Of a DNA stretch of 64,000 bases, positions 26,277 through 34,875 are shown piece by piece (within the stretch, counting starts at the first letter, position 1; the number at the start of each line of letters is the position of its first letter). The position numbers and the translations under genes are program-made. The stretch comes from Clostridium_AD sp050717635 (GTDB lineage Bacteria; Bacillota; Clostridia; Clostridiales; Clostridiaceae), in assembly GCF_050717635.1 (NCBI RefSeq), contig NZ_JBOITO010000036.1:1-64000 (forward strand), given 5' to 3'. Under the pieces are notes generated by a model. It was not told where the DNA came from. It made no database searches and saw only the letters and a list, made by a program, of their open reading frames with translations.

Positions 26277-27029
26277 ATGAAACAAAAAGAAAGGAAAGTT
26301 ATTCTTATTGCGATTACTTTTGCAATAATATTTGGAACTCCTACCGTTGCAAACGCAATGCACATCATGGAAGGATACCTACCGCTAAAATACTGTATAA
26401 TATGGGGTGCCATTTGTGTTCCATTCTTATTATCAGGTTACTTCTCCATTAAGAAAACCTTGTCTAGCAACCGTAAATCCATCACTATTCTTGCTATGTC
26501 AGGTGCATTTATTTTTGTGCTTTCATCTTTGAAAATTCCATCAGTAACCGGAAGTTGCTCACATATGACTGGTACCGGACTTGGTGCGATCTTATTCGGA
26601 CCTATGGCTGTCAGCATTCTTGGCATTATTGTACTAATTTTTCAAGCAACCCTACTTGCTCATGGCGGACTTACAACGCTAGGCGCTAATACGTTTTCTA
26701 TGGCTATTGCAGGACCGTTGCTATCGTATGCAATCTATAAAATATGCAAGAAAACGAAATTTAATAAATATATAGGCATATTTCTAGCGGCATCAATTGG
26801 TGATTTATTCACCTATTGTGTAACAAGTGTTGAGCTTGCGCTTGCATATCCTTCTTCTAGTGGTGGTATTGGAGCATCCGTAGCTAAATTCCTTGCAGTA
26901 TTTGCACCGACACAGCTTCCGCTTGCAATTATTGAAGGTATTTTGACCGTTGTTATCATTATGGGTCTTGAAAAATATGCAAAATCTGATTTGACGGATA
27001 TTGGATTCCTAGATAGAGGTGAAATTTAA
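26277..27029 (+). CDS. cbiM: Cobalt ECF transporter substrate-specific component
   Basis: 250 residues. An N-terminal signal segment (about 1-27, ending NAMA-type before MHIMEG) is processed so that Met-His-Ile becomes the new N-terminus; this MHIMEGYLP is the metal-binding start of CbiM. Six further hydrophobic segments follow. SGAFIFVLSSLKIPSVTGSCSH (about 79-100) carries the conserved SCSH metal ligand. It captures Co2+ at the cell surface. AAGGAGG precedes the ATG. Confidence 0.94.
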   Translation: MKQKERKVILIAITFAIIFGTPTVANAMHIMEGYLPLKYCIIWGAICVPFLLSGYFSIKKTLSSNRKSITILAMSGAFIFVLSSLKIPSVTGSCSHMTGTGLGAILFGPMAVSILGIIVLIFQATLLAHGGLTTLGANTFSMAIAGPLLSYAIYKICKKTKFNKYIGIFLAASIGDLFTYCVTSVELALAYPSSSGGIGASVAKFLAVFAPTQLPLAIIEGILTVVIIMGLEKYAKSDLTDIGFLDRGEI

Positions 27030-27367
27030 TGGCAAAGACAAAATATAAAGTTATCATTTTATTAACTATTGCAGTATTAATAGCCATTATTCCACTATTC
27101 ATGTTAAAAGGCGCTGAATTTGGTGGCTCTGATGATGCAGGAAGTAAAGTAGTTTCCGAGATTACAGGTACTGATTATGAACCTTGGGCTACACCTGTTA
27201 TGGAAACATTGATTGGTGGAGAGATACCAGGCGAAATTGAGAGCTTACTCTTTTGTGTACAAACAGGTATTGGAGTCGGTATTATTTTCTTTTTCCTTGG
27301 AAGATATGTAGAAAGAACTAAAAAAGAAAATCAGGAGAAAAAAACTGAAAAATCAGAATCTATTTAA
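27029..27367 (+). CDS. cbiN: Cobalt transporter auxiliary subunit
   Basis: 112 residues with a membrane segment at about 8-26, an extracytoplasmic loop containing GSDDAGSKVVSEI and YEPWATP, and a second membrane segment at about 72-92, the standard CbiN layout. It is needed with CbiM for cobalt specificity. The start codon shares a base with the cbiM stop, so the two are translationally coupled. The tail is highly charged (Lys/Glu). Confidence 0.93.
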   Translation: MAKTKYKVIILLTIAVLIAIIPLFMLKGAEFGGSDDAGSKVVSEITGTDYEPWATPVMETLIGGEIPGEIESLLFCVQTGIGVGIIFFFLGRYVERTKKENQEKKTEKSESI

Positions 27368-27386
27368 TGAGATAATAAATCAGTTG

Positions 27387-27418
27387 CCTCATTATGGAAT
27401 TTATATCCATAATGAGGC
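27387..27418 (+). terminator. Terminator after cbiN
   Basis: GCCTCATTATGGA pairs with its complement over an 8-base loop and is followed by TATTTTTTTC. It ends the cbiQOMN operon. A further short hairpin (ATCAGTG/CACTGAT) lies at 27440-27458. Confidence 0.88.
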
Positions 27419-27577
27419 TATTTTTTTCATATATATATATCAGTGCCTTACACTGATGTTATATTCTTTTTCGAGTTAGAACTATTATGGGGTTGTTTAC
27501 ACATATCGTCCAAAAGTTCAATAGAGATGCATCCTATCAATTAAGATAGGAAGTCATTCAGTTGATTAATTAGCAAA

Positions 27578-28135
27578 TCAATTTCCGGAGGTTCTTTCTG
27601 CCCGGTTAAATCGAACCGTCCTCCAAGATTGATATGGATAGGTTAGGCTTACCGATGGTGCTGAATGGTTTAAAAGTTTTTGAATCCGACTGATATCTAT
27701 GCCGGTTTGGTAAGCGTGATAACCGAAAGTTTTTCGCATAGTATGTGTGCCAATTGAATCAGTAATACCTACAGTCCGAGCTGCCGCATTAATAATCCGG
27801 TATGCCTGTACTCGACTTATGACTTGCCCTCCCTTTCTACTAGGGAACAGGGTCGATGCCACAGGCAAATTAGTTTCAGCTAGATATTCTTTAACTGCCT
27901 TAACACAGGTCTCCGAAAGAGGGAAATCTTTTTCTTTACCCGTCTTGACTTCCAAGATCCGAATACGATTCTGGCGATATACGTTGCTGACTTTTAGCTG
28001 CAGCAAATCAGAAATCCGTAAGCCGGAGTTAATTCCTAAAGTGAAAAGCAACCAGTCCCGAAGGCTTTGCGCTTTTAGCACTTTTTTCATAGCCGCTAGC
28101 TTTTTTTTATCGCGAATGGGTTCAACTGTCTTCAA
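27578..28135 (-). CDS. Minimal tyrosine recombinase of the inverted-repeat element
   Basis: 185 residues, only the catalytic domain of the phage-integrase fold: R40 in NSGLRISDLL, Lys at 64/67 in EVKTGKEKD, H131-x-x-R134 in HTMRKTFG, H157 in LLNHSAPSVS and the candidate nucleophile Y166 in SLTY. The N-terminal core-binding (SAM-like) domain of XerC/XerD is missing, so it may act on the long terminal repeats in an unusual way. Start is TTG at 28135 with GGGAG upstream. The reading frame is intact, so the element could be active. Confidence 0.85.
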   Translation of the reverse strand: MKTVEPIRDKKKLAAMKKVLKAQSLRDWLLFTLGINSGLRISDLLQLKVSNVYRQNRIRILEVKTGKEKDFPLSETCVKAVKEYLAETNLPVASTLFPSRKGGQVISRVQAYRIINAAARTVGITDSIGTHTMRKTFGYHAYQTGIDISRIQKLLNHSAPSVSLTYPYQSWRTVRFNRAERTSGN

Positions 28136-28269
28136 AACTTATCGTCTCCCTTAATGTATCTCTATTGCTTATATTATATAAAAGAAGTACATTGAAATCA
28201 AGTTCTAAAATATTTTCATAATTCACAATGCCCATTAGTCTAGTAAAATCAAGGGTTAAGAGGGTTTTT

Positions 28270-28306
28270 GTGAATGTAACACAAGTGAGTTGTGTTACAT
28301 TCAATA
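28270..28306. repeat. GAATGTAACACAA palindrome upstream of the recombinase
   Basis: GAATGTAACACAA and its complement TTGTGTTACATTC pair over a short spacer, between the recombinase start and the right terminal repeat of the element. The degenerate second element keeps it (about 35229-35264) although most of its gene is lost, and a related GAAAGTAACACAA palindrome is at 46187-46218. Conservation suggests a recombinase or repressor binding site. Confidence 0.6.
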
Positions 28307-28357
28307 TTAAGATTTAACTCTCTATTGAACTTTTGGACGATATGTGTAAACAACCCC

Positions 28358-28445
28358 CTATTCCTATACTTTTTATAATAATTTGAGTAATAATTAATAT
28401 TACTATTGTAATCACGCTATACCCTATGCTTTTACCATTTTCCAA
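28358..28445 (-). pseudogene. 5' remnant of Rhs-linked membrane (immunity-like) gene, cut by the element
   Basis: From a TTG at 28445 with AAGAGGGTGA upstream, 29 codons read MENGKSIGYSV, a hydrophobic run, then IIIKSIGI, at which point the terminal repeat of the element begins. The SIGI motif and its spacing from the start match the two intact 4-TM genes at 30746 and 33402 (IRFIGIDN, IRSIGIEN). It sits directly after Rhs module 1, exactly where the other modules carry their small membrane gene. The distal part of the gene is not recognisable beyond the other end of the element. Confidence 0.6.
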
Positions 28446-28479
28446 CTACCGTCACCCTCTTAATAAAAATTTACATTAG

Positions 28480-30522
28480 TTACGCTCTATTTAACCATAA
28501 ATTCACTAGGCCTTTTCCACCTTCAGCAATCACTCCTATACCCAAACCTATGCCAACTGCTGCCCAGCCTCCACTCGCTCCAAAAATAATTACTGCTGCA
28601 GTACTTCCTACATCAATTGCAGTCCTAGCCCATGCCTCTTCTGTAATATATTCTCCTGAAAAATTAGCTCTAACTGAATAAGTTAACGACACTAATGAAT
28701 AAGTTATTAAAAAATTACTTACTTGTGGATAAGCACTTAATTTTATTGGAGTTACCACGCTACGTGAAACATTTGTAATTATAGTTGTAGTAGTTTGACC
28801 TATCGTTGCCACTGAAGCAGCTGCAAGACCTATAGAACTTACTACTCCTGCAACAGGACTTTCATAATTATAATTCTTTGCTTTAGGCTTTGCCTTAACG
28901 TTATGCTTCTTTTGATAATTAGACATATTTACCTTAGACATAGTTGCAAGTGATGCTTCTCTCATATCATCGGTTTCTACACCCGCTGTATATATTGGTC
29001 TAAAACCCGATGGATCCTTCAAAGTAGTAGGATTATTCTTGCAATATGCAAACCCATTAGCTCCAGTTAACTCTCCTACACTTCCAACAGTAATATCCGG
29101 ATTTAAGAACCTTCCCCAGCTTGGATTATAATATCTACTCTGTAGATAATAAAGTCCAGTCTCGGTATCATACCTATACCCTCTATATCTATATGGATTC
29201 TTAACTCCTACACTAGATGCAAGTGTTCCTGTAATTGATATTAGTTTGCCCCAGGTATCATAAATATAGCCTACTACTTGTGTTCCAGTTTTGTCATAAA
29301 GTCCTATAATATCTCCCTGAACATTTCTTATATAGTAGTATTCTACACCATTTAAATTCATACTTACAAGGCTTCCAGAACTGCCATAAGTGTAATAAAT
29401 TATATCAGTGAGGTTAGTTTCATGAATTACCATACTTCCTAAAAGATAATATTTAGTTGTTACTCCATCTACTGTTTTTACTGTTCTGATCCCTGCATCA
29501 TTGTATTTATAACTTATATTTTTACCATTACCTATAATGGATTTTAATTGTCTTCCTTCTTCCCATATATAGGTGTACCCGTCATAGGTTAAAGGATTTC
29601 CTAAAGCATCATAAGTTATTGGTTTCCCATTGTAACTTATAAGTTTATCCTTCCACACAGTATTATAACTATAGGTAATTGTAGTATTGCTTCCTCCTCC
29701 ATAAGGAATTTCTAGCTTACTCGTTAAGTTTCCGCCTACATCATAACTATAGATTATAGTTTTATTTAGTACTTGATTATCTTCCTGTATTAGCTCATTT
29801 AGCTCATTATAAAGATAGATGATGTTCATTATACCTTGAGTAACCTTTGAAATATTTCCATTGGCATCATATTCATAGGTAATAGGGACGCCATTATTGT
29901 TCTTAATAGAAGCTACTTTACTGGTAGTTGCATTTGTGTTTGTGCCAGGAACATAGGTATACTCCGTGGCATAACTAAAGATTTCTGTGTTTGTAGTTTT
30001 ACTATTCATTCTGCCCAAAGCATCGTAGCTGTAATTTACTCTGCTATTGTAGTACATAGAAAGTATTTCATTTGCACTTAAAGCTGAGGAAGAATAACTG
30101 AATTTCTTAAATAACCCAGTTAAGGAATAAATGCCACTTATATTACTACCCACCGCCGTTTGCATTCCTGTAAAATCCTCAAAACTTGTTACATTAGCAG
30201 TGTATGCCTTACTATTTAAATATAATGTACAAGTTAAGTTACTTCCATCAAATTGCCACTTAGCTGCTGCAAAATTCCATTCATTTGAACCTACAGTTTC
30301 ATCTGTAGTTATTACGTTTGTATATATTCCTGCATTATTTCTTACTGCAAGGTTAACCTTTTGATTTGCATCCACATAAACATTTAATAGCTCTCCACTT
30401 GTTCCTTCATTTACAAATATTATTCTTGAGCCTTGCCCATTTGCGCTAAACCATGATGTCATTGTTCCTGAGGTTTTGTTTATATCTAAATTATAAACAC
30501 CAGGGACTATTTCTGTAGCCAC
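28480..30522 (-). CDS. Orphan Rhs/YD-repeat C-terminal module 1 with hydrophobic tip
   Basis: 680 residues from a GTG with no good ribosome site. Residues 1-150 are a truncated LamG/concanavalin-like domain, 155-490 YD repeats (SYDALGRM, YEYDANGNI, YSYDVGGNL) ending in the Rhs core boundary RYRGYRYDTETGLYYLQSRY, GRFLNPD and DPSGFRP. The final 170 residues are the variable tip, with a long Gly/Ala-rich hydrophobic region after AWARTAIDV. Rhs cores encapsulate a C-terminal toxin. The lack of a signal peptide and of the N-terminal half, plus the tandem copies, mark it as an orphan tip module that could recombine with a full-length rhs gene elsewhere. Confidence 0.85.
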   Translation of the reverse strand: MATEIVPGVYNLDINKTSGTMTSWFSANGQGSRIIFVNEGTSGELLNVYVDANQKVNLAVRNNAGIYTNVITTDETVGSNEWNFAAAKWQFDGSNLTCTLYLNSKAYTANVTSFEDFTGMQTAVGSNISGIYSLTGLFKKFSYSSSALSANEILSMYYNSRVNYSYDALGRMNSKTTNTEIFSYATEYTYVPGTNTNATTSKVASIKNNNGVPITYEYDANGNISKVTQGIMNIIYLYNELNELIQEDNQVLNKTIIYSYDVGGNLTSKLEIPYGGGSNTTITYSYNTVWKDKLISYNGKPITYDALGNPLTYDGYTYIWEEGRQLKSIIGNGKNISYKYNDAGIRTVKTVDGVTTKYYLLGSMVIHETNLTDIIYYTYGSSGSLVSMNLNGVEYYYIRNVQGDIIGLYDKTGTQVVGYIYDTWGKLISITGTLASSVGVKNPYRYRGYRYDTETGLYYLQSRYYNPSWGRFLNPDITVGSVGELTGANGFAYCKNNPTTLKDPSGFRPIYTAGVETDDMREASLATMSKVNMSNYQKKHNVKAKPKAKNYNYESPVAGVVSSIGLAAASVATIGQTTTTIITNVSRSVVTPIKLSAYPQVSNFLITYSLVSLTYSVRANFSGEYITEEAWARTAIDVGSTAAVIIFGASGGWAAVGIGLGIGVIAEGGKGLVNLWLNRA

Positions 30523-30745
30523 TGGTGCTTATTCATAAGTTTTCTCTTTTCTTTATACAGTTTTCAAAATTTATTCCACTGAAAAACTTACTAAGAAGGA
30601 ACGACTGAACTAGCTAACAATTGTTAATCTCAAACCTGATTCCTTAGCATAAACTGGAACCAGTTTTTTCTCGCTATTCTTTGACATAAACCACCAGATA
30701 AACAGGTAACATTGCGAAGGAAAAATGACTGAGCTTGCTTCTCTA
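30523..30745. repeat. Conserved inter-module spacer, copy A
   Basis: No gene is seen, but about 170 bases here align with 33191-33401: shared blocks include GATAA(A)CAGGTAACATTGCGAAGGA, split here as CAGGTAACATTGCGAAGGA, and CTTTGACATA. The module unit is therefore spacer plus Rhs plus membrane gene, duplicated as a block. Short ORFs ending ...HQWLQK overlap the Rhs start in another frame. Confidence 0.7.
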
Positions 30746-31102
30746 TTATTTTTTATTACTCATAATTGCCCACACATAAACAGAAATGGTAGTTGAAATC
30801 AACAAACCAATGGAAATCGGTATTAAAAGATAATTCACAACGAGCACATCTCTGGCTGGGGTTATATAAAGAATAATACCAGCTATTGATAATGCAATTA
30901 TATTATATGCGAAAATTATATAATACTTATCTTTTCTTTCCCCTTTCTTCACTCTAATTATACTCCATACAAAATAAAGCACCCCAAACAAAAACACTCC
31001 CAGCACTACAATAAATGGAATATTATCTATTCCAATAAATCTTATTAGTGAAGCAATAATTAATCCTACTACTAATTTAATCATTACATTTTTATTTTTC
31101 AT
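30746..31102 (-). CDS. Four-TM membrane protein, candidate Rhs immunity 2
   Basis: 118 residues almost entirely hydrophobic, with four predicted membrane segments. The motif IRFIGIDNIPF at about 21-31 recurs as IRSIGIENMPF in the gene at 33402 and as IIIKSIGI in the cut gene at 28358, so the three form one family. It lies 46 bases after Rhs module 2. A membrane protein directly downstream of a hydrophobic-tip toxin fits immunity to a pore-forming or membrane-acting toxin, as with class B colicin immunity proteins; this is inference. Start is taken at MKNKN by alignment with its paralogue; upstream in-frame ATG (31114) and TTG are possible. Confidence 0.7.
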   Translation of the reverse strand: MKNKNVMIKLVVGLIIASLIRFIGIDNIPFIVVLGVFLFGVLYFVWSIIRVKKGERKDKYYIIFAYNIIALSIAGIILYITPARDVLVVNYLLIPISIGLLISTTISVYVWAIMSNKK

Positions 31103-31147
31103 AATATTCCACATTATCTCCTTATACAAATTTGTTTAACCATTTAA

Positions 31148-33190
31148 CTAATCATTATACACTCTTACCTTTATAACCTCACTAAATACTGTAACGACTA
31201 CAACTGAAGTTATCATTCCAAATAAGCCTATCGGAGTAAATGCTAACCCTATTAAGGCAGCAGTACCTATCACATCTATAGCACTCCTTCCTAAAGCTTC
31301 CGAAGAATTATATCCACTATGATAATTATCATATACACTTACTCCTGTTAATGCTACGCCAATTAGTCCAGCTTTTGAAAAACCTCTAATACCTTTTACA
31401 ATACCCTCTGCTTTCACAAGACCAGTAGGAAGTGCAGTTCCTCTCCGCACTGCTCTATTTACACCTAATTGCATATATTCAGGTAAAATCTCATCTACCA
31501 CATTGCCAATATTTTTATCGGCTGCAGCAGAAAAAGTATTTGTTACTACCGAAAAAACTGTTGGGGACACTCTTTGTTTTTTTCGATACCTATTCATATT
31601 TACATTAGACATAGTATCAAGTGAAGCTTTTCTCATTTCACTAGTTTCTACACCCGCTGTATATATTGGTCTAAACCCCGATGGATCCTTCAAAGTAGTA
31701 GGATTATTCTTGCAATACATAAACACATTAGCTCCAGTTAACTCTCCTACACTTCCAATAGTAGCATCTGGATTTAAGAACCTTCCCCAGCTTGGGTTAT
31801 AATACCTACTTTGCAGATAATAAAGTCCAGTCTCGATATCATACCTATACCCTCTGTATCTGTAAGGATTCTTAACTCCAACAGTAGATGCAAATGTTCC
31901 TGTAGTTGATGTTAGTTTACCCCAAGTATCATAAATATAGCTTACTACTTGTGTTCCGGTTTTATCATAAAGTCCTATGATATCTCCCTGCACATTTCTA
32001 ATATAGTAATATTCTACACCATTTAAGTTCATACTTACAAGGCTTCCAGAACTGCCATAAGTGTAATAGATTATATCAGTGAGGTTAGTTTCATGAGTTA
32101 CCATACTTCCTAATAGATAATATTTAGTTGTTACTCCATCTACTGTTTTTTCTGTTCTAATTCCTGAATCATTGTATTTATAGCTTATATTTTTACCATT
32201 ACCTATAATGGTTTTTAATTGTCTTCCTTCTTCCCATGTATAGGTATAACCGTCATAAGTTAGAGGATTTCCTATAGCATCATAAGTTATTGGTTTCCCA
32301 TTGTAACTTGTAAGTTTATCCTTCCACACAGCATTATAACTATAGGTAATTGTAGTATTGCTTGCTCCTCCATAAGGAATTTCTAGCTTACTCGTTAAAT
32401 TTCCACCTACATCATAACTGTAGATTACAGTTTTATTCAGTACTTGGTTGTCTTCTTGTACCATCTCATTTAGCTCATTATAAAGATAGATGATGTTCAT
32501 TATACCTTGAGTAATCTTTGAAATATTTCCATTGGCATCATATTCATAGGTAATAGGGACGCCATTATTGTTCTTAATAGAAGCTACTTTGCCGGTAGTT
32601 GAATTTGTGTTTGTTCCGGGAACATAGGTATACTCCGTGGCATAACTAAAGATTCCTGTGTTTGTAGTTTTACTATTCATTCTGCCCAAAGTGTCGTAAC
32701 TGTAATTCACTCTGCTATTGTAGTACATAGAAAGTATTTCATTTTCACTTAAAGCTGAGGAAGAATAGCTAAATTTCTTAGATAACCCAGTTAAGGAATA
32801 ACCACCACTTATATTACTACCCACTGCTGTTTGCATTCCTGTAAAATCCTCAAAACTTGTTACATTAGCAGTGTATGCCTTACTATTTAAATATAATGTA
32901 CAAGTTAAGTTACTTCCATCAAATTGCCACTTAGCTGCTGCAAAATTCCATTCATTTGAACCTACAGTTTCATCTGTAGTTATCACATTTGTAAATATTC
33001 CTGCATTATTCATTAATGCAAGGTTAACCTTTTGATTTGCATCCACATAAACATTTAATAACTGACTTGATCCTTCACTTGCAAATATTATTCTTGAGCC
33101 TTGCCCATTTGTGCTAAACCATGATGTCATTGTTCCTGAGGTTTTGTTTATTCCTAAATTATAAACACCAGTAGCTATTTCTGTAACCAC
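31148..33190 (-). CDS. Orphan Rhs/YD-repeat C-terminal module 2 with a different tip
   Basis: 680 residues, over 90 percent like module 1 through the LamG-like and YD-repeat part and through the DPSGFRP boundary, then divergent. The tip starts around YRKKQRVSPT and contains VNRAVRRGTALP, IRGFSKAGLIGVALTGVSVYDNY and EALGRSAIDV followed by two hydrophobic stretches. The EALGRS-x-IDV block is shared with module 3 and, loosely, module 1. The start is GTG at 33190 and the N-terminal half of an Rhs protein is missing. Confidence 0.85.
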   Translation of the reverse strand: MVTEIATGVYNLGINKTSGTMTSWFSTNGQGSRIIFASEGSSQLLNVYVDANQKVNLALMNNAGIFTNVITTDETVGSNEWNFAAAKWQFDGSNLTCTLYLNSKAYTANVTSFEDFTGMQTAVGSNISGGYSLTGLSKKFSYSSSALSENEILSMYYNSRVNYSYDTLGRMNSKTTNTGIFSYATEYTYVPGTNTNSTTGKVASIKNNNGVPITYEYDANGNISKITQGIMNIIYLYNELNEMVQEDNQVLNKTVIYSYDVGGNLTSKLEIPYGGASNTTITYSYNAVWKDKLTSYNGKPITYDAIGNPLTYDGYTYTWEEGRQLKTIIGNGKNISYKYNDSGIRTEKTVDGVTTKYYLLGSMVTHETNLTDIIYYTYGSSGSLVSMNLNGVEYYYIRNVQGDIIGLYDKTGTQVVSYIYDTWGKLTSTTGTFASTVGVKNPYRYRGYRYDIETGLYYLQSRYYNPSWGRFLNPDATIGSVGELTGANVFMYCKNNPTTLKDPSGFRPIYTAGVETSEMRKASLDTMSNVNMNRYRKKQRVSPTVFSVVTNTFSAAADKNIGNVVDEILPEYMQLGVNRAVRRGTALPTGLVKAEGIVKGIRGFSKAGLIGVALTGVSVYDNYHSGYNSSEALGRSAIDVIGTAALIGLAFTPIGLFGMITSVVVVTVFSEVIKVRVYND

Positions 33191-33401
33191 TGGTGTTTTT
33201 TTATTAGTTTTCTCATTATTTTATATAATTTCTAAAATTACAATCCTAGGGACATTGTGAAGAAACGACGATTGAGCAAGCTAGCAATTATTAGTCTGAA
33301 ACCTGAGCCCTTCGTAGAAGCCGAAACCGGTATTTTTCGTCATCCTTTGACATATAACACCTGATAACAGGTAACATTGCGAAGGACAGTGACTGAGTTT
33401 T
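33191..33401. repeat. Conserved inter-module spacer, copy B
   Basis: Homologous to 30523-30745 (CAGGTAACATTGCGAAGGA, CTTTGACATA, AGCTAGCAATT). No gene of its own. Marks the repeating unit of the Rhs array and provides a homology tract for recombination between modules. Confidence 0.7.
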
Positions 33402-33785
33402 TTAATACTTCTTAGACTTATGCTCCTTACTATATTTACAAATTACATTTACTAATACTACTACTGCAAAGCTTAAAAATAAAATTCCTATTAGAGCTAT
33501 AAATACATTTTTATATTTTGTAAAAATTTGTGGATACTTATTATCTAAAACAACTGCAATTATAAATACGCTAGCAAGTAATATTGATAATATTGCAATA
33601 GATAGCAATAATTTCTTTTCCTTTTTACTGCCTTTATACTTTAAAACGCTCAAAGTTACTACTATCATACATACTATCATTATAACTACAGTTACTTGAA
33701 ATGGCATATTTTCTATACCTATACTTCTAATAACAGCACCTAATATAAATACTAATACAATTGCTAGCATATTATACTTTTTCAT
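33402..33785 (-). CDS. Four-TM membrane protein, candidate Rhs immunity 3
   Basis: 127 residues with four hydrophobic segments at about 5-25, 30-48, 60-82 and 95-117, a charged cytoplasmic loop (KYKGSKKEKK) and a basic tail (KYSKEHKSKKY). The IRSIGIENMPF motif at 20-30 ties it to the membrane gene at 30746. It follows Rhs module 3 by 62 bases. GGGGTGA precedes the ATG. Function as immunity is inferred from position and pairing; no characterised family is recognised. Confidence 0.72.
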   Translation of the reverse strand: MKKYNMLAIVLVFILGAVIRSIGIENMPFQVTVVIMIVCMIVVTLSVLKYKGSKKEKKLLLSIAILSILLASVFIIAVVLDNKYPQIFTKYKNVFIALIGILFLSFAVVVLVNVICKYSKEHKSKKY

Positions 33786-33847
33786 AACTTTTGTTTCACC
33801 CCATCCTTAGTTGTTTTTTTGATAAAGACTATAATTCTATAATTAGA

Positions 33848-34875
33848 TTATTCATTTTCCCATATAAAGTATTTAAAACCCTCGGCAACAGTAGTCAATA
33901 TAAGCCCCGCTCCCATTGTAATTCCAACTGCCGCCCACCCAACTGGTGTAATAAAACCAATTCCAATTACAATTGTGGAAACTATAACATCTATTCCACT
34001 TCTTCCCAAAGCTTCATCATCATTATACATATTATAATTTGACCACACAGAGTAGCCTGTAAATGCCACACCAACTAACCCAACCTTTTCAATTTTTCCT
34101 AATCCTCTTAGGGCAGATGCTCCTTTTATTGGTATTGCAGGTAGTGATTGACCAGTTCTTTCAGCCAATCTTCTAGCCGCTCTGTTCGCTGCAATAGGTA
34201 TTGCATTAGGAACTTTAGATAGAATTAAACTAGCTCCTCCTTCACTCCCAGTCGCTGAAACACTTTTAACTACATTTACAATTTTACTTTTTATACTTGG
34301 ATTTGAAGAACGATGCTGATAATTATACATATTTACCTTAGACATAGTAGCAAGTGAAGCTTTTCTCATTTCACTAGTTTCTACACCCGCTGTATATATT
34401 GGTCTAAAACCCGATGGATCCTTCAAAGTAGTAGGATTATTTTTGCAATACACAAACACATTTGCTCCAGTTAACTCTCCTACACTTCCAACAGTAATAT
34501 CCGGATTTAAGAACCTTCCCCAGCTTGGATTATAATATCTACTCTGTAGATAATAAAGTCCAGTCTCGGTATCATACCTATACCCTCTATATCTATATGG
34601 ATTCTTAACTCCTACACTAGATGCAAGTGTTCCTGTAATTGATATTAGTTTGCCCCAGGTATCATAAATATAGCCTACTACTTGTGTTCCAGTTTTGTCA
34701 TAAAGTCCTATAATATCTCCCTGAACATTTCTTATATAGTAGTATTCTACACCATTTAAATTCATACTTACAAGGCTTCCAGAACTGCCATAAGTGTAAT
34801 AAATTATATCAGTGAGGTTAGTTTCATGAATTACCATACTTCCTAAAAGATAATATTTAGTTGTTACTCCATCTA
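33848..34875 (-). pseudogene. Orphan Rhs module 3, 5'-truncated by the inverted-repeat element
   Basis: The reading frame enters from the element at 34876 in the YD region (DGVTTKYYLLGS) and runs through the core boundary to a third tip: GLGKIEKVGLVGVAFTGYSVW, EALGRSGIDV, then two Gly-rich hydrophobic segments. Over 34390-34875 its DNA is nearly identical to module 1 (28990-29470), pointing to recent duplication or gene conversion. The upstream half is gone: beyond the element no Rhs sequence resumes, so flanking DNA was lost. A TTG inside the terminal repeat could in principle start a 350-residue product. Confidence 0.8.

Larger units (their letters stand above)
27489..28357. mobile_element. 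869-bp inverted-repeat element with a minimal tyrosine recombinase
   Basis: Perfect 38-base terminal inverted repeats (GGGGTTGTTTACACATATCG and onward; 27489-27526 and 28320-28357) bracket one gene on the minus strand. G+C of the gene is visibly higher than the surroundings. The element interrupts the immunity-like gene downstream of Rhs module 1. A second, internally deleted copy lies at 34876-35326 in the same orientation. No clean target duplication is seen. It does not resemble a DDE insertion sequence; the recombinase is tyrosine-type, which makes the IS-like architecture unusual. Confidence 0.85.

Noticed and set aside
27419..27488. 3' remainder of the cut immunity gene beyond the recombinase element
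   Set aside because: Frames end after about 10-13 codons (for example NSSNSKKNITSV-stop) and show no clear match to the paralogues; too short to claim.
30523..30760. In-frame 5' extension of Rhs module 1 into the spacer
   Set aside because: The upstream ATG (MNKHQWLQK) is in another frame and ends at a stop; the Rhs frame itself has stops upstream of the GTG.
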